Source: Cylicocyclus nassatus (lineage: Eukaryota; Nematoda; Chromadorea; Rhabditida; Strongylidae). From it: DNA of 64,000 bases. The notes below the pieces were generated by a model. It saw only the letters and a program-made list of their open reading frames with translations, did not search any database and was not told the origin of the DNA. This document shows, one piece after another, positions 44,702 to 56,800 of this stretch. Every line of letters begins with the position of its first letter. Position 1 is the first letter of the stretch. The stretch covers positions 54,790,302-54,854,301 of the forward strand of contig CATQJL010000223.1 of the NCBI GenBank assembly GCA_958299035.1, given 5' to 3'. A program made the position numbers and the translations under genes.

Positions 44702-44943
44702 CAGGGCTCGGAACATATGACTTATAAGCAGTTGGATATTGTTTTTGAGACAAAAAGCAAAGGGGATATCGTTTTGTGGCCGAAAAAGCACAACTTAGAT
44801 CAAGTTTTTTTCTAGTTGACGTTTCTTTTTTTTTGAGGGTTTTTTACTTTTTGATTTAGGATCAAAGGGAGATCCGTAAAGTTTTGGGAAAAGGGAGGCT
44901 TCATTTTTTGCATTTTCGGTTAGCCACCTGGTGCCGAGCCGTG
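44702..44943. mobile_element. hAT-type MITE, GGCTCGGCAC family
   Basis: Left CAGGGCTCGGAACATATG, right reversed CACGGCTCGGCACCAGGTGG. The interior matches the family (GATATCGTTTTGTGGCCGAA, GATCAAAGGGAGA). Flanks GTAATGTG and GTAAGGAG agree at 6 of 8 positions. Confidence 0.85.
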
Positions 44944-44951
44944 GTAAGGAG

Positions 44952-45967
44952 AGAAGAAAAAAGTCCCTTGTATCCTGGAACATCCATGTTTTGAAAACAG
45001 CTTTGAACTCTTTAACATCAGAGATTCCCTGAAACAGATTAGCTTGTCTACGATTTGATCCGTAAATGCGGAAGTAGACAAAAAGTGAAACCTTAGGACT
45101 TATTCAAATGTCACCTAATGGCAGGTGAATTAGAACTTGGCTTGAACCGAAAATGATTTAGGTACTATTAATTTTATCATGTTTGATCAGGGTAATGTAA
45201 AAACTCTTTGTATTCCTTTTTAGTTTTTTATTCTTTGAGTGCAATATAAATATTTGAAAATAAATAAATAATTAGGTATAACCGTTCTAGGAAACGTTCT
45301 AGCATCAAGAAGCTAAACTAGATTTGGAGAGTATCTGAATAACATCTATGCTTATAAGTGAAGATAGAAAGAGGATTAAACAGAAACAGTAACTCAAGCA
45401 TGATTATTGTGCAGAGCAAGAATTCAACAACTCTATTCACCTCGTCTTTAAAAAAAATTTCCTTTTTTGCTTCTCCGCTTTTTCTGCTCAAAATGCTTTT
45501 ACGACTTTTTTGCTTTGACTGCTAGTTGTACAATCATCTCCCTCCTTCCCTTCTTCATTTCTTCGTTCTCTTTTTCCTCTTCTTCTTTCTTCTCATGAAA
45601 GGAGTAAATGATTTTGGTTATTCTATTATATTACTTATCATGGAAGAGGTGAATATCGAATACTGTAACAGAGCAATGACACAGTCGAATAACATCTTCG
45701 ACAGAATTCTATGATATTCAGCGTTACATTTCTTCTATCGAATGTTTCTAAGCAGTCAATTTGTTATGCACTTTTTGATTTAGTGATGCACTATGAAACA
45801 TTTACCGAAGACAATTGATATTCTATGAACATTCAAGTATGAAACATATGGCATGTGAATGCGCAGTATGACACAATAACACCACAGATCTTTTGGCATT
45901 TATCGCCTGCAAAATATATAAGTTCCATTATCTAGACGTGTGCATATCCATACTCACATTCATAACC
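44952..45967. other. No gene recognised
   Basis: AT-rich, with a T/C-rich stretch at 45535-45600. Confidence 0.45.
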
Positions 45968-46449
45968 TTTGTTCAATTGGCTTCGCGGCTGAAAGGCGGG
46001 GCTTCGTGGCCTAATTAAAGGCAGCTCAGCAGAATGGATCCCTATCAAATTTTGGTAGTTTCAGGTAGTATACCCTCCAAATACAATACACCGTAGCCCC
46101 AACCCCACCCCTCCCCCCCAATCCACGCGCTAAGTGAAAAAAGCGCTTCAAAACTTCACCAATGACGCCCACTCAATGTAAGTGGGCGTGGCTGGTAGAG
46201 TTTTGAAGCTCCCTAACAGGACTGTGCATGAATTGGAGGGTGGGGTTGGATCTACGGTGTATTTGGAGGGTATACTACCTGAAACTACCAAATTCTGACA
46301 GGGGTCCATTCTGCCGATCCACTGCCTTTAAGACGCTTCCGCCCGCTACGCAGTCTGCATCTCCCGCGCGCGTACTCTTTGATCATTACCTAGCCTTAAC
46401 TAGGTCACGAAGCTCCACCATTCAGCCGCCAAGCCAGTTGAATCAAAGG
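45968..46449. mobile_element. GATTCAACTGGC-family MITE, copy 2, split by a TTAA MITE
   Basis: Ends TTCAATTGGCTTCGCGGC and (reversed) TTGATTCAACTGGCTTGGC. GAAAGGCGGGGCTTCGTGGC on the left and the rest of the core (CCGCCCGCTACGCAGTCTGC) on the right are separated by the 46019-46327 insert. Without it the length is about 170 bp, as for the other copies. Confidence 0.82.
46019..46327. mobile_element. TTAA-target MITE inside another MITE
   Basis: Perfect TTAA at 46015-46018 and 46328-46331. Ends AGGCAGCTCAGCAGAATGG and, reversed, AGGCAGTGGATCGGCAGAAT; arms continue through TTTGGTAGTTTCAGGTAGTA and TACCCTCCAAATAC. 309 bp, non-coding. Confidence 0.93.
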
Positions 46450-47119
46450 TTAAATTGTGGTGCGGAGTACGCTCATCATCTTCAGAAAATTTGTTCGTAG
46501 GTTCCTGCGCAAATTTACAAAAGTTATATAAAGCTCATTTGACCAGTCACTTTATCTAACCGCACTTTTTTTGAAGCACCAGCCAGACAGTCTCGAAAAG
46601 CATTGTGAGTTTTGTGGTACCGTTTTCAAAAAGACTGATCAGATGATCTTCCATATATAAATTTTGCAAAATGAAATTCTGAGAGTGGCCTACCTAAGTC
46701 ATAAAACTGTGCATAAAATTTTTCTACTGTTGATATTGAGACTAACCTTTGTGAATCTCATGATGATTCGAATGTGATTTTCTGGGCGTGGCTACCCTTA
46801 TGTTCTGCGCTTGCAATTAGTCTAAAAATCTCATTTTAGTATATATGACCTGCAACCTGACTAGGAAGACCATCGTTACCTCCCCCTCTCCCCCTTCCCC
46901 CTCCCCCCTCCCTCAAAATCTCCGCTATTTCTACTGATGGGGAATAGTATCTGATGTGACCCCAAATCTTCAAATTCCTTCTTCGAGCCCCGTACTTCTG
47001 CAAAACTTGCAGAAGTACTATTTGAACGAAAGATTTGTATAATTTGTATGCGCTCGTACTCGTTCCTCGAATTGTTCGCCCTATGTCATACAAGTGTAAG
47101 CCCCTAGTACAGTCGCATG
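46450..47119. other. No gene recognised; short hairpin and C-rich tract
   Basis: C-rich pyrimidine run at 46880-46914 and an 11-bp-arm hairpin (GTACTTCTGCA) at 46992-47018. Confidence 0.45.
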
Positions 47120-48198
47120 CTACTTATTGTTAGTCAGTACCATACGTGTGCAAAGGGGGAACATGGCCTTTCCAAGGTGAAGGGGGTCATAGGGGTCCCG
47201 CCTCTCCAGGGTGAAGGGGGTATGAGGGCCGCTGGGGGGGGGGGGGGGGAGCGGCCGCGGCTGGAGGTGCGTCGACCGGGGGGGGGGGTCAATGTTCGTC
47301 ATCATTGCTTCTCCTGTTCTTTTCATTCACATACATCAAGTGAAACTGTAGCCAAACCGGGTTAAAGTCGAATATTGGGTTTTACCCGCTGAAATTCGAA
47401 GAAGAAAAATTGGAATATGTGAGACTAAGAAATTAACATTTTAAGCAAAATTATAAAACTATCGGCATTATTAAAATCAAATTTAGTGACATGTTGATTC
47501 TGAATATTATTATTATGATTGTCAAAACTTACTTGCAGGCTTACTGAGAAGTAAATCGGAAATTGCCACCTATTGTTCACTCCCAGAGAACGATGAAAAA
47601 GCCTGGAGAAAAATTTGCGTGTGAAGCCTTTTTGTATATACGTTAATTAAGTTATTACTCACGTATTTGCTGAAATGATAAGTGAAATAATAAATGAACT
47701 TCGATGATCGGTGCGGAGTTAAATTACATTCTTTTCATTCTTTTTGAGAGGTATAAATTTTCTAAGCATATGGCGGAATCCGTGTAAAGTCATTGAATGT
47801 TTCCTTAAAGAGTCATTGTTCCAACTTTTAATATTATTTCTAAACTCCGAAAGAGATCGTAACATTTACGTAGAGAAGCAGGTGCAACAGAGGCACCTAT
47901 TACATCGAAGAGGTGTAATCAGGGTTAGACTTACTGTCAAAATGTTATAGCCACGACTATCGTGGAGTTCTACAATTCGCCTACTTGGACGATGATAGGG
48001 ATGAGGAAAGCAGCCAGGGATGCATTTTTCCACCTTGGAGCACTATACAAGAGGAGAAGTACAATCGCATGTGATCATTGCGTGATTATTCTGAAAAAAT
48101 TTTTGTTTTCCATCGAAGAAGATTGAAAAATATACAAGATCTTTGAAGGAGAACTCAGTCATAATTAGCCTACTCTAGTTTGGAAGTCTACTTCATCC

Positions 48199-48786
48199 GC
48201 TTTCAAAAAACATAGAGCTTGCCAGGAAAAAGAGGGGTTTTTCCTGCTAAATAGAAATAGTTTTAGTCATTTTTTCAAAATTGTAGAATTTTTCTATAAA
48301 AAATTGTAGATTTTTGATATGAGAAGATAAGAGAGTCTCTAGCCATACACTAAATTACTCTTGTTGAAAGCTTCCAGAAAATATATAGCTTACTAAGAAA
48401 GAAAGGATTTTCCTGTATTGTGAAGGGGTCGCAGTTGTTTTTCTAAAATTAAGGATTTTTTTATAAAAATTCATAACTTTACTATACGAAAAGCTAGAGG
48501 AGTGCTTTGCACTCTATTGGAATCCCCTCGTCGTCCGCTTTCAGGAAATATATAGTTTGCCAGGAAGAAAGAGGATTTTCCTATCGGGTGAAAGGGGTCG
48601 CAGTCTATTTTCCGGAATTAAGCCAATTTTTAACTTAAAAAATCATAACAATTTTATATGAGAAGCTGGGAGAGTGATTAGGTAATTATTGAATTTCTCT
48701 CGTCGTCCGCTTTCAGAAAATATATAGGTTGTGGGGAGAGGGATGCTAAAGTATGTGGTGAAAGGGGAGGGAACATGGTATAATGG
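48199..48786. repeat. Tandem units of about 170 bp in the left foldback arm
   Basis: Unit starts GCTTTCAGAAAATATATAG at 48199, 48370, 48537 and 48709, i.e. spacings 171, 167 and 172. Each unit carries a GGAAGAAAGAGGATTTTCCT block, a GTGAAAGGGGTCGCAG block and an AT-rich half ending in ATGAGAAGCTNGGAGAGT-like words. Confidence 0.82.
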
Positions 48787-48841
48787 GCATGTTCCTTTAG
48801 CTCCTTAAAACGACGCTTTTTGAGTACAGAAAGGAAGATTT

Positions 48842-49262
48842 CCATTATACCATGTTCCCTCCCCTTTCACCACGTACTTTTAGCATCCCTCTCCCCACAA
48901 CCTATATATTTTCTGAAAGCGGACGACGAGAGAAATTCAATAAACACCTAATCACTCTCCCAGCTTCTCATATAAAATTGTTATGATTTTTTTAAGTTAA
49001 AAATTGGCTTAATTCCGGAAAATAGACTGCGACCCCTTTCACCCGATAGGAAAATCCTCTTTCTTCCTGGCAAACTATATATTTCCTGAAAGCGGACGAC
49101 GAGGGGATTCCAATAGAGTGCAAAGCCCTCTTCTAGCTTTTCGTATAGTAAAGTTATGAATTTTTATTAAAAAAAATCCTTAATTTTAGAAAAACAATTG
49201 CGACCCCTTCACAATACAGGAAAATCCTTTCTTTCTTGGTAAGCTATATAGTTTCTGGAAGC
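48842..49262. repeat. Mirror tandem units in the right foldback arm
   Basis: Complementary unit starts fall at 48920, 49093 and 49262 (spacings 173 and 169), mirroring the left arm. A fourth unit near 49424 is shortened. Confidence 0.78.
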
Positions 49263-50242
49263 TTTCAACAAGAGTAATTCAATGTATGGCTAGAGACTCT
49301 CTTATCTTCTCATATCAAAAATCTACAATTTTTTATAGAAAAATTCTACAATTTTGAAAAAATGACTAAAACTATTTCTGTTTAGCAGGAAAAACCCCCC
49401 TTTTTCCTGACAAGCTTTCTAAGATCGTATATTTCTCAATCTTCTTCGATGGAAAACAAAAATTTTTTCAGAATAATCACGCAGTGATCACATGCGATTG
49501 TCCTTCTCCTCTTGTATAGTGCTCCAAGGTGGGAAAATGCATCTCTGGCTGTCCTTCCTTGTCGTTATCGTCGTCCAAGTAGGCGGATTGTAGAACTCCA
49601 CGATCCTCGTAGCTATAACATTTTGACAGTAAGTCTAACCCTGATTACACCAACTCTTCGATGTAATCGGTGCCTCTGTTGCACCTGCTTCTCTAAGCAA
49701 ATGTTACGATCTCTCGGAGTTTAGAAATAATATTAAAAGTTGGAACAATGACTCTTCAAGGAATCATTCAATGACTTTACACGGATTCCGCCATCTGCTT
49801 AGAAAATTTATACCTCTCAAAAAGAATGCAATTCAACTGCGCACCGATCATCAAAGTTCAATTATTATTTCACTTATTATCTCAGCAAATACGTGAGTAA
49901 TAACTTCATTGACGTATATACACAAAGGCTTCACACGTAATTCTCCAGGCTTTTTCATCGTTCTCTGTAAGTGAACAATAGGCGGCAAATTTCCGATGTA
50001 CTTCTCAGCCTGCAAATAGGTTTTTGATGATCATATTAATGATATTAGGGATTAAAATATTACTAAATTCGATTTTAATAATGTGGATAGTTTTATAATT
50101 TTGCTTAAAATGTTAATTTCTTAGTCTCACTTTTTCCAGTTCATCATCGGCCGTGGATGAAGGGGGGTCAGCTGGGTTCCGGCCCTGGGGTGAAGGGGGT
50201 AGGAACACATTATCGCCTTTTCACATGTATGGTCAGTACCTT

Positions 50243-50913
50243 GTGAGTTGTTCGCGTTTCGTTCGTTGTTCTCAGCTAAAATTAAATTCCTCTAAAGTCA
50301 TTCCACACCCTTTGGACTGGTCCAAATCCCGAACATCTTTTCTATTGCCTTACAAGAAATTTACTTTGAAAAATCTCAAAAAAAAATCTTAACTTTTTCT
50401 TTGCATTAACTGGAGCCAAAGATAGCTTTCTATACAAAGCAAAGATCTTCTCCTCCTGCTCACACAACTTATTCTTTGTCTTCTTTGTTTATTCTCTTTC
50501 TCTCTTTCCACTTTACTTTCTATGACGATAGTATTTTCACTGTGCTAACTTTTCATCGAGAGTTTTTCGAGGGGGAAAACGATATGCTGTCCTGCAACGG
50601 CTGCTTCTAATTGCAGCTCTGTCTGGCAGTAAGAATAGCAAGAAAAAAAAGTTTTCGAAAAAAAATTTTAAGATGACTCTACAGTTGCGCAAAGCTTTCA
50701 TTCTATCTCTCGGTCAAGTTGTTTTTCCTGAACGAATTGGGTTTTTGACCAGTTTGTTCTGTAGCAGCCGCTTCTATGCGTGAACATAAAGCTTGATGAC
50801 GCTCGTACACTTTTTTCTACATTGCAGCTCTTCCATGGAAGTTCATGCCATTGCTGGAAGAGAACGACAAATGACAACATGCACACAAACATTGGTTATA
50901 ATCCAATTACCTC
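50243..50913. other. No gene recognised
   Basis: AT-rich sequence with a pyrimidine-rich stretch at 50445-50525. Confidence 0.4.
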
Positions 50914-51082
50914 TTGATTCAACTGGCTTGGCTGTTGGAAGGCGGGGTTGCGTAATCTAATCAAGGTTAGGTAATGATCAGAGAGCATGCGCTCGACAGA
51001 GACGCAGACTGCGTCGCGGACGCGAGCGGCCTTATAGGTCACAAAGCCCCGCTTTCCAGCGGCCAAGCCAGTTGAATCAAAG
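50914..51082. mobile_element. GATTCAACTGGC-family MITE, copy 3
   Basis: Ends TTGATTCAACTGGCTTGGC at both sides, then GGAAGGCGGGG. Core GACGCAGACTGCGTCGCGGA. The cleanest uninterrupted copy. Confidence 0.85.
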
Positions 51083-52319
51083 CTTGCTTTTGTTTTGCTG
51101 CAAATTTTTTGGCATTTTCGGGAAATCTCGACTTAACAAGATGTAATCTTTATCGCACTTATTCATCCAACAACCATGCCGCGATCCCAAATGTTCAAAG
51201 AAGAAAAAGTTTGCTGGCTTCGTAAAAATTATCCTTTTATGTTGCGTTTGACTTCAGCTGGAAGTCGAGAGCTCAGAGATCATGGGCGATTCAAGTAGTT
51301 AAATTTGGATAGTCGTTTTACCTGCTGAACAGATTTACAAATTCCTTCGAATTTCCTGAAAATCTTGTCAACTTTCCAGAAAATTCCCATGCAGAAAGTA
51401 TGAGGGGCTTCCCAAAAAATTTTGTAGCTCATGGCTAGCGTCACACTCTTTATTATTTTCTGACTCCTAAAAAATCCAGCAAGCCTTGGTGGGATCTCCA
51501 AAATGATGGATCGCAAGCACGTAAAAGGCTATCTCATATGTCATCAGTAAAGGGTAGGAATTACATTTCCAATTCGATATGTATCGGAGACGAAGTACGC
51601 AGCTAATTGGCTAATTAACAAAGCCGAAAAAAGAAAATCAATATGCTGGACGAGGTGAAGCGCATTTTTTTTTATTTTCTAGCAAACGTGACACTAATCT
51701 CGTTGCTTGCGCCGTCATGTTCTGCATTTGCACGAATGCTATCATTTTCGAGAATAAAAACTGACATCTCATTACTGTTGCAATTATGTTTCCTTGAGAA
51801 AAAGGAATGCAAAGTATAGCATAGTGAAAATGAGCCTTGTAGAGGTATGAGGGGAGTGGAATACGTGCAAAACGCAAGCAACTTGAAGCACCGCCCACTC
51901 TTTCTGTACGACTCATATCGTGTCAGGACCTGTAGTAGATTCCAGTTTCATGGTTTGATGATGGGTTTTTTTTGTTTTGGGCGCAAAATTGGAAAGTGTT
52001 TCGCTCCGTACCAGGGTAGTTTGAAGTGTTGAAGTATGCGTATGGATACGTCTCATCATGCTCCCCCCCCCCCCTCGAGATCGGGTCATGACATTCTCAA
52101 AAATAGCCTATATGAGTTTTAAAAGAGTGCAAAAGTAAAATAACTTTATGAACGAGTAGTTTTCATTTTCAAAAAGGTTTTTCGGGGCTTGACTTGCTAT
52201 CGTCAAAAATTCAGGGTTATGATTTCGCAAAAATAAAGCCTTTCCGAAAATTATTCGGAAGGCATGGCTAACGCCATACCCCTTTGTTTGAAATCATCCT
52301 CGCGCTTCCTTCCCCGAAA
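51083..52319. other. No gene recognised; C12 tract
   Basis: AT-rich, with C12 at 52063-52074. Frames at 51638-51916 are not supported. Confidence 0.45.
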
Positions 52320-53290
52320 AGATTTATTTAAGATATGGTAAAGGGTAAGGGTAAGATGTGGGTAAGGTGCAGTGCAGAAGGCGACCGTTTCAAATTTCGA
52401 CCCACGGAAAGACGCTCCGCCTCCTGCGACTTTGTCATCAAAAAAGGTCTTGGTCATTACATTACAGGCTTATCAGTACGTTTCGTCTCGATATAATGGT
52501 TTGGCGCAAAAGTGGGCGGCGCTTTCAGTTGCTTGCGTTTGCAAGATCATGTTCCGAGTGCCCCTGTGGGTGTACGGGTATGGTATAGGTAAGACATGAT
52601 TGGGGGGGGGGGGGATATGGATAAGGATATGAGGTCTAAAACAAAGCAGCTACCATTGAGCATGGTTGTGTTTTGGTGTGGATATAGATTCTACCATGTT
52701 TGAAAGTGGATGAGATTTTGTACGAGGATATGGGTAAAGATATGGGTGGCAGTTAATAGAATCACAGGCAACTGAAGACTAAGGCTGTTATGGGTTTGGG
52801 TGTGTATACTTCAGTGGCGTAACCAGGATTTCCATTCGCGGGGGGGGGCGACAAAAAATTTTTTTGGATGAAGGTACATGGCGTTAGCCACGCATACCGA
52901 AAAAATTTTTGGCATGCTTCCCAAAATTTTTCCGAACCCCTAACCCCAAAATTTCAGAAGAAGGGGGCGTGTCGGCAGCCACATTTTTATAACACATTTG
53001 AGTAACTTTCAAAGATTTCGCGGGGCGCCTCCGCCTCTGGTATACCTGGATTAGAACATGTGTTAGGCTCTAGTTGGTGTAAGGGTAGGTATGGGTATGC
53101 ATGTCCGAAAGAGCCTCAGACGAAAGTATGATTATCGGTACCGGTAAAGATTCAGTGTGACATGTCTAAGGTATTGGTGAAAGTTTGCGCGAGGGTTCGG
53201 GTAAGGATAGGTGTAGATGGGTATAGTCTAGTAAAATGTGTAAAAATGTGGTGAGGGTTGTAAGGTAAGGGTATGGGTATGGCTAGGAGC
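52320..53290 (+). repeat. Degenerate GGGTA/GGGTATG-type G-rich repeat tract
   Basis: Clusters such as GGTAAAGGGTAAGGGTAAGA (52335), GATATGGGTAAAGATATGGG (52725), GTAAGGGTAGGTATGGGTAT (53079) and GTAAGGGTATGGGTATGG (53265) recur with spacers. G13 lies at 52602-52614. The plus strand is G-rich throughout. It does not match the nematode telomere unit TTAGGC. Confidence 0.6.
52812..53050. mobile_element. CAGTGGCGTAACCAGG-type (hAT-like) terminus, truncated
   Basis: Starts CAGTGGCGTAACCAGGATTT then a G tract and CGACAAAAAATTTTTTTGG. A related start, CAGTGGCCAGGATTTCC with a similar G tract and AAAAAAATTTTTTTGGG, lies at 56922. No complementary right end was found for either, so both look truncated. 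Confidence 0.45.
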
Positions 53291-53670
53291 TGTCAAATAA
53301 AGTCCCAGGGGCAACAAATTGAGTAGAAAAAAACCGAAATTGCATTCGGATTGGTTGCCATTCGAGCGAGTCGCATTGGTGGCGCCAGCGGACGTGCTCT
53401 GCCGCAGCGCTCGTCGACTAAATGTGATTTATCGAGGCTGCAGCATGCGTCATTCGCTGTAGCGACCAGTGCACTGGACAAAGGTTACTGCTTTTTCGTA
53501 CTTTACAATCAAGCAAGGTGTGCGGAATGTTTTTTAAAATTTTTAAATTATTCATAGCGTTGACTAGCTTACTCATCGTTTTAGAAAAATCGTGGATTTT
53601 TTCGTTTCGATTGAAGTCAGTCATAGTGGGGAATAAATAGAATCTGGAAGAAGTAGGCAGTTTTGTACTC
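53291..53670. other. GC-rich island, unassigned
   Basis: 53340-53480 is GC-rich and open on both strands (plus MVAIRASRIGGASGRALPQR; minus SALVATANDACCSLDKSHLV). No splice support or known family. Confidence 0.35.
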
Positions 53671-53822
53671 TTTGATTCAAGGAGATCGGCGGTTGGAGGG
53701 CGACCGCTCGCGCCCGCGGCGCAGTCTGCGCCTCTCTCGCAAAAGTGCTCTCACATCATTCGCTGGCCTTAAACCAAAACGCGAAGCCTCGCCTTCCAGC
53801 CGCCAAACCAGTTGAATTCAAG
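53671..53822. mobile_element. GATTCAACTGGC-family MITE, copy 4
   Basis: Ends TTTGATTCAAGGAGATCGGC and, reversed, TTGAATTCAACTGGTTTGGC. Core GCCCGCGGCGCAGTCTGCGC. Confidence 0.8.
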
Positions 53823-56800
53823 GATATATTTGTGCGAGGATCCTTACGGTCATTTTTGTAAATCTATAGAAAATTGTCAATTCAAAAATTCGCAGTTAGC
53901 GGAAATCACGTGGCGGTCCCGAAGCGAACGCTCTTCGAACTAGCAACTTTAGATTACTGTTCACTAGTTTGAGTTTGAACGATTTTTTTACAATTTATTT
54001 CTAACACCATGTGAAGAGGGTTTTGGTTCAGATTCTTGACTCATTCGAATTGGGCGAAGGTTATTCATTGTTTCCGGAGATTGTAAAGATTTCTACTTGA
54101 CTGTAAAGTTTTGATTCACAGCCCATTTCAGAAAGTTAATTTATGTTCATGGATATCAGTTCTTGTTGACGCAACCATATACTAGTAATTTTCCCAAATT
54201 TTCGTTTTCACATAATTGTTCCATGAAATTCTATGCGTAAGCTCTAGAACTAATGCTTACATTGCTTTCGCGCTTGAATCTAGTTTGCGCATTGCTCGTC
54301 TGAAAAAAACAGAAGTTATTTGAAATACATGGCTTTCTTAAAATTAATGCGCTGGTCTAATTGTTGTCAATTCGCTTGTCTCCTGGTTTTTCACAGATCT
54401 CATGGCTAGATTTCGATATAAAATTGCTTAATCACTCTATCTCACTTTGAGAATACGAGAATTCCACCATACTAACTTAACTACCATTCCAAATTTAGGA
54501 TAGATCCGAAAACTTTTTAATAGAGTTTACTAGTTTACTGGCTAGTTTACTGGCTTCTTAATGCTTGAAATGGATTTTCTACTTTCCCGTAAGTTGTTTA
54601 GATGACACGATCGTTGGGAGGGGGGAGGGAGTGAAACATCAGGAAAAGGCTCCCACAATTCCTTAATAGTCAAATCCAGTTATTGATTTGCATCAGAAAT
54701 CAATTCTTAATATGGCAAAGCCTCTTTTAGAATTTTGCCGTATCCTACAGTGACGAAGAGGGTTAGGTGGGATTTTGCATACCGCAAAACTAAGTCATAT
54801 CCAGGCTTTCCATGGGGCAGCGTTTCTTGAGAGAAAGTTACATTTATACATCAAAAAGGGACGACAATCACATTTATTCTTAAATGTCTCCCACCTGATC
54901 AAAATTCTTACTTCATCCTTCTACTGATAACTTTGATCTTTAGGAAATTGCCTAGGTAAGCGTTTCGTCGAAGACTCGCGGGACTTTGATCAGTCAATTT
55001 GAAGTTTTTGCTTGAGTCTAAATAAGGGGAACCATCCGCAATCGTTACAACGTTATTATAACGTCGTTATACATCAGAAAAAAGCGAGATTCTTGAGTAT
55101 GAATTTTCTTTTCTAGTATTGTGTTTCCCTTTGAGCAGAAAACATTGTTACAGTTAATCTAGAGCGTTTTTGTCTGTTTTTCTTTTTACATATCGTAATC
55201 TCCCTATATTTGGGACTTGCTGGTCTTATGCTTATTCAATCTTGTTTTTCTTCCAAAGGTGCATCATGAATGTCATTCTAAATAAACTAAAATAAAATAA
55301 CTCCAGGCTGTGCTAATGGAAAAATAAGCTCTAATGAACCATTGGTATAGCGTAGTATCTCTATGAATAAAGCTGAATGTCTGCTTGTATATATGTGTGT
55401 CAGTATGTCTGCATGTCTTACGTATGTTCCTAACAAAACTTTTTACTTCTGAACTGATCCGGACCAAACTCTGCCTACATACACTTCTGGACGGGTGGGT
55501 GTACGAAGAGACTATTGAGAGGGCCGGAAGAAGCCGGGTTTGCCAGTTAGCTCTTAATATTTCTTCGATATAATTCATAGTTATGGCAAAGCCCCTGATG
55601 TTTGAGGAGTCCATCAGTACTGCATAAAACTCAAAACAATGGAGGAACAAAATGTTCAATAGATGCATTCGCTACTTGCGTCACAGCCGAGCACTGAAAG
55701 AACACTTAATAACGAGAGGGCGATGAGATTATCGCCCTCGCCCTAATGAGCGCATAAGGTTTAGAGTGTCCTTTTGGATGAAAGAACTCTCGTTGTTCGA
55801 TGGGAATAGTTCATTGTATGAATTGGTAGTTTTATCTGTCATGGCATATGGTCAAGCAATTTTTATCTGCATCACAATGGCCGACTTCTTTTTTTGGTTT
55901 TATGCCCGAATTTTCCTGGTCAAGTCGTGCTCGGGATGATCATGTTTATAGCAACGCCTATCTCAAAAAATTTATCGGTGATTGGAGAGGCTGGACCGAA
56001 AATCTTTTGGAATGAAGAAATTAGCCATGCCCTCTGAAAAATCCAAAATGTTTTCTAGACGACTTGTTACTAAATACTCGTACCATTATTAAATTTTTTT
56101 CTAAATTAATTAACTAATTAAATTCAATTCAATGCCTTAATACACTCGGCTACAAAAGAAAATGGAGTTTTTGAAGCTACTTTGTGCAAAAAAACTTTTT
56201 CTTATTCACTATTAAAAAAAGTTCCTCAATTCTTTCCAAGATCCCAGGAATTGGTCAGATTTCTTATGCAGGGATGAAACCAAGTGACTGCAGTCAACTC
56301 TGGTAAACCACACTCAAAAATGATCCATCACCTCCTCCCCACTCCCCCTCCCCCTTCCCCTCCCTGACCCAGTTACCAGTTTTTACAATAAACAACATAA
56401 AATTCTTTCACTTTACAATCACTTCCGTGATTTTCTGCTATTGCACTTTTCATTATAAAATTCTATTGTTGATTACTGCGTTGTAATTTACACAATGGTG
56501 AGTATGTAGAACACGAATATGCATGATTTCCTTGCCCAACAATTGATATTTGACTTATATTATGCGAACTCTTCAGTGGAAAAAATACGTATTTTCAAAG
56601 ATTACGCGTAATTCTCGTCCTATTATAATAAATAATTAGTCATAAAAATGCACCTGCCATTTTCTCAAAATTCCTTAGCTCAAAAAGGTTTGTCGTCAGG
56701 CTTCACTACACATACATTATTCATTGACGTCAGAGATCTAATGGAGGGTTTGTTTGAAATTTGAAAATGTGATGGTTGTCGTGACACGAAGGTCGACTGA

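Larger units (their letters stand above)
47120..50242. mobile_element. Giant 3.1 kb foldback element with tandem-repeat arms
   Basis: Left arm 47527-48786 and right arm 48842-50010 are close inverted copies around a 55-nt loop. Weaker pairing extends outward (TGAGACTAAGAAATTAACAT at about 47421/50131) to a pair around CCATACGTG at 47130 and 50233. The asymmetry comes mainly from a G-rich insertion in the left flank (G16 at 47234-47249, G11 at 47278-47288). Each arm holds 3-4 degenerate tandem units of about 170 bp nearest the centre. Short open frames are inconsistent between arms. Superfamily unknown; no clear target duplication was found. Confidence 0.85.

Noticed and set aside
46992..47018. 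Short hairpin as a transcription terminator
   Set aside because: An isolated 11-bp-arm hairpin in a eukaryotic repeat-rich region without a T run has no such meaning.
52320..53290. Interstitial telomere
   Set aside because: The unit is GGGTA/GGGTATG-like and irregular, not TTAGGC.
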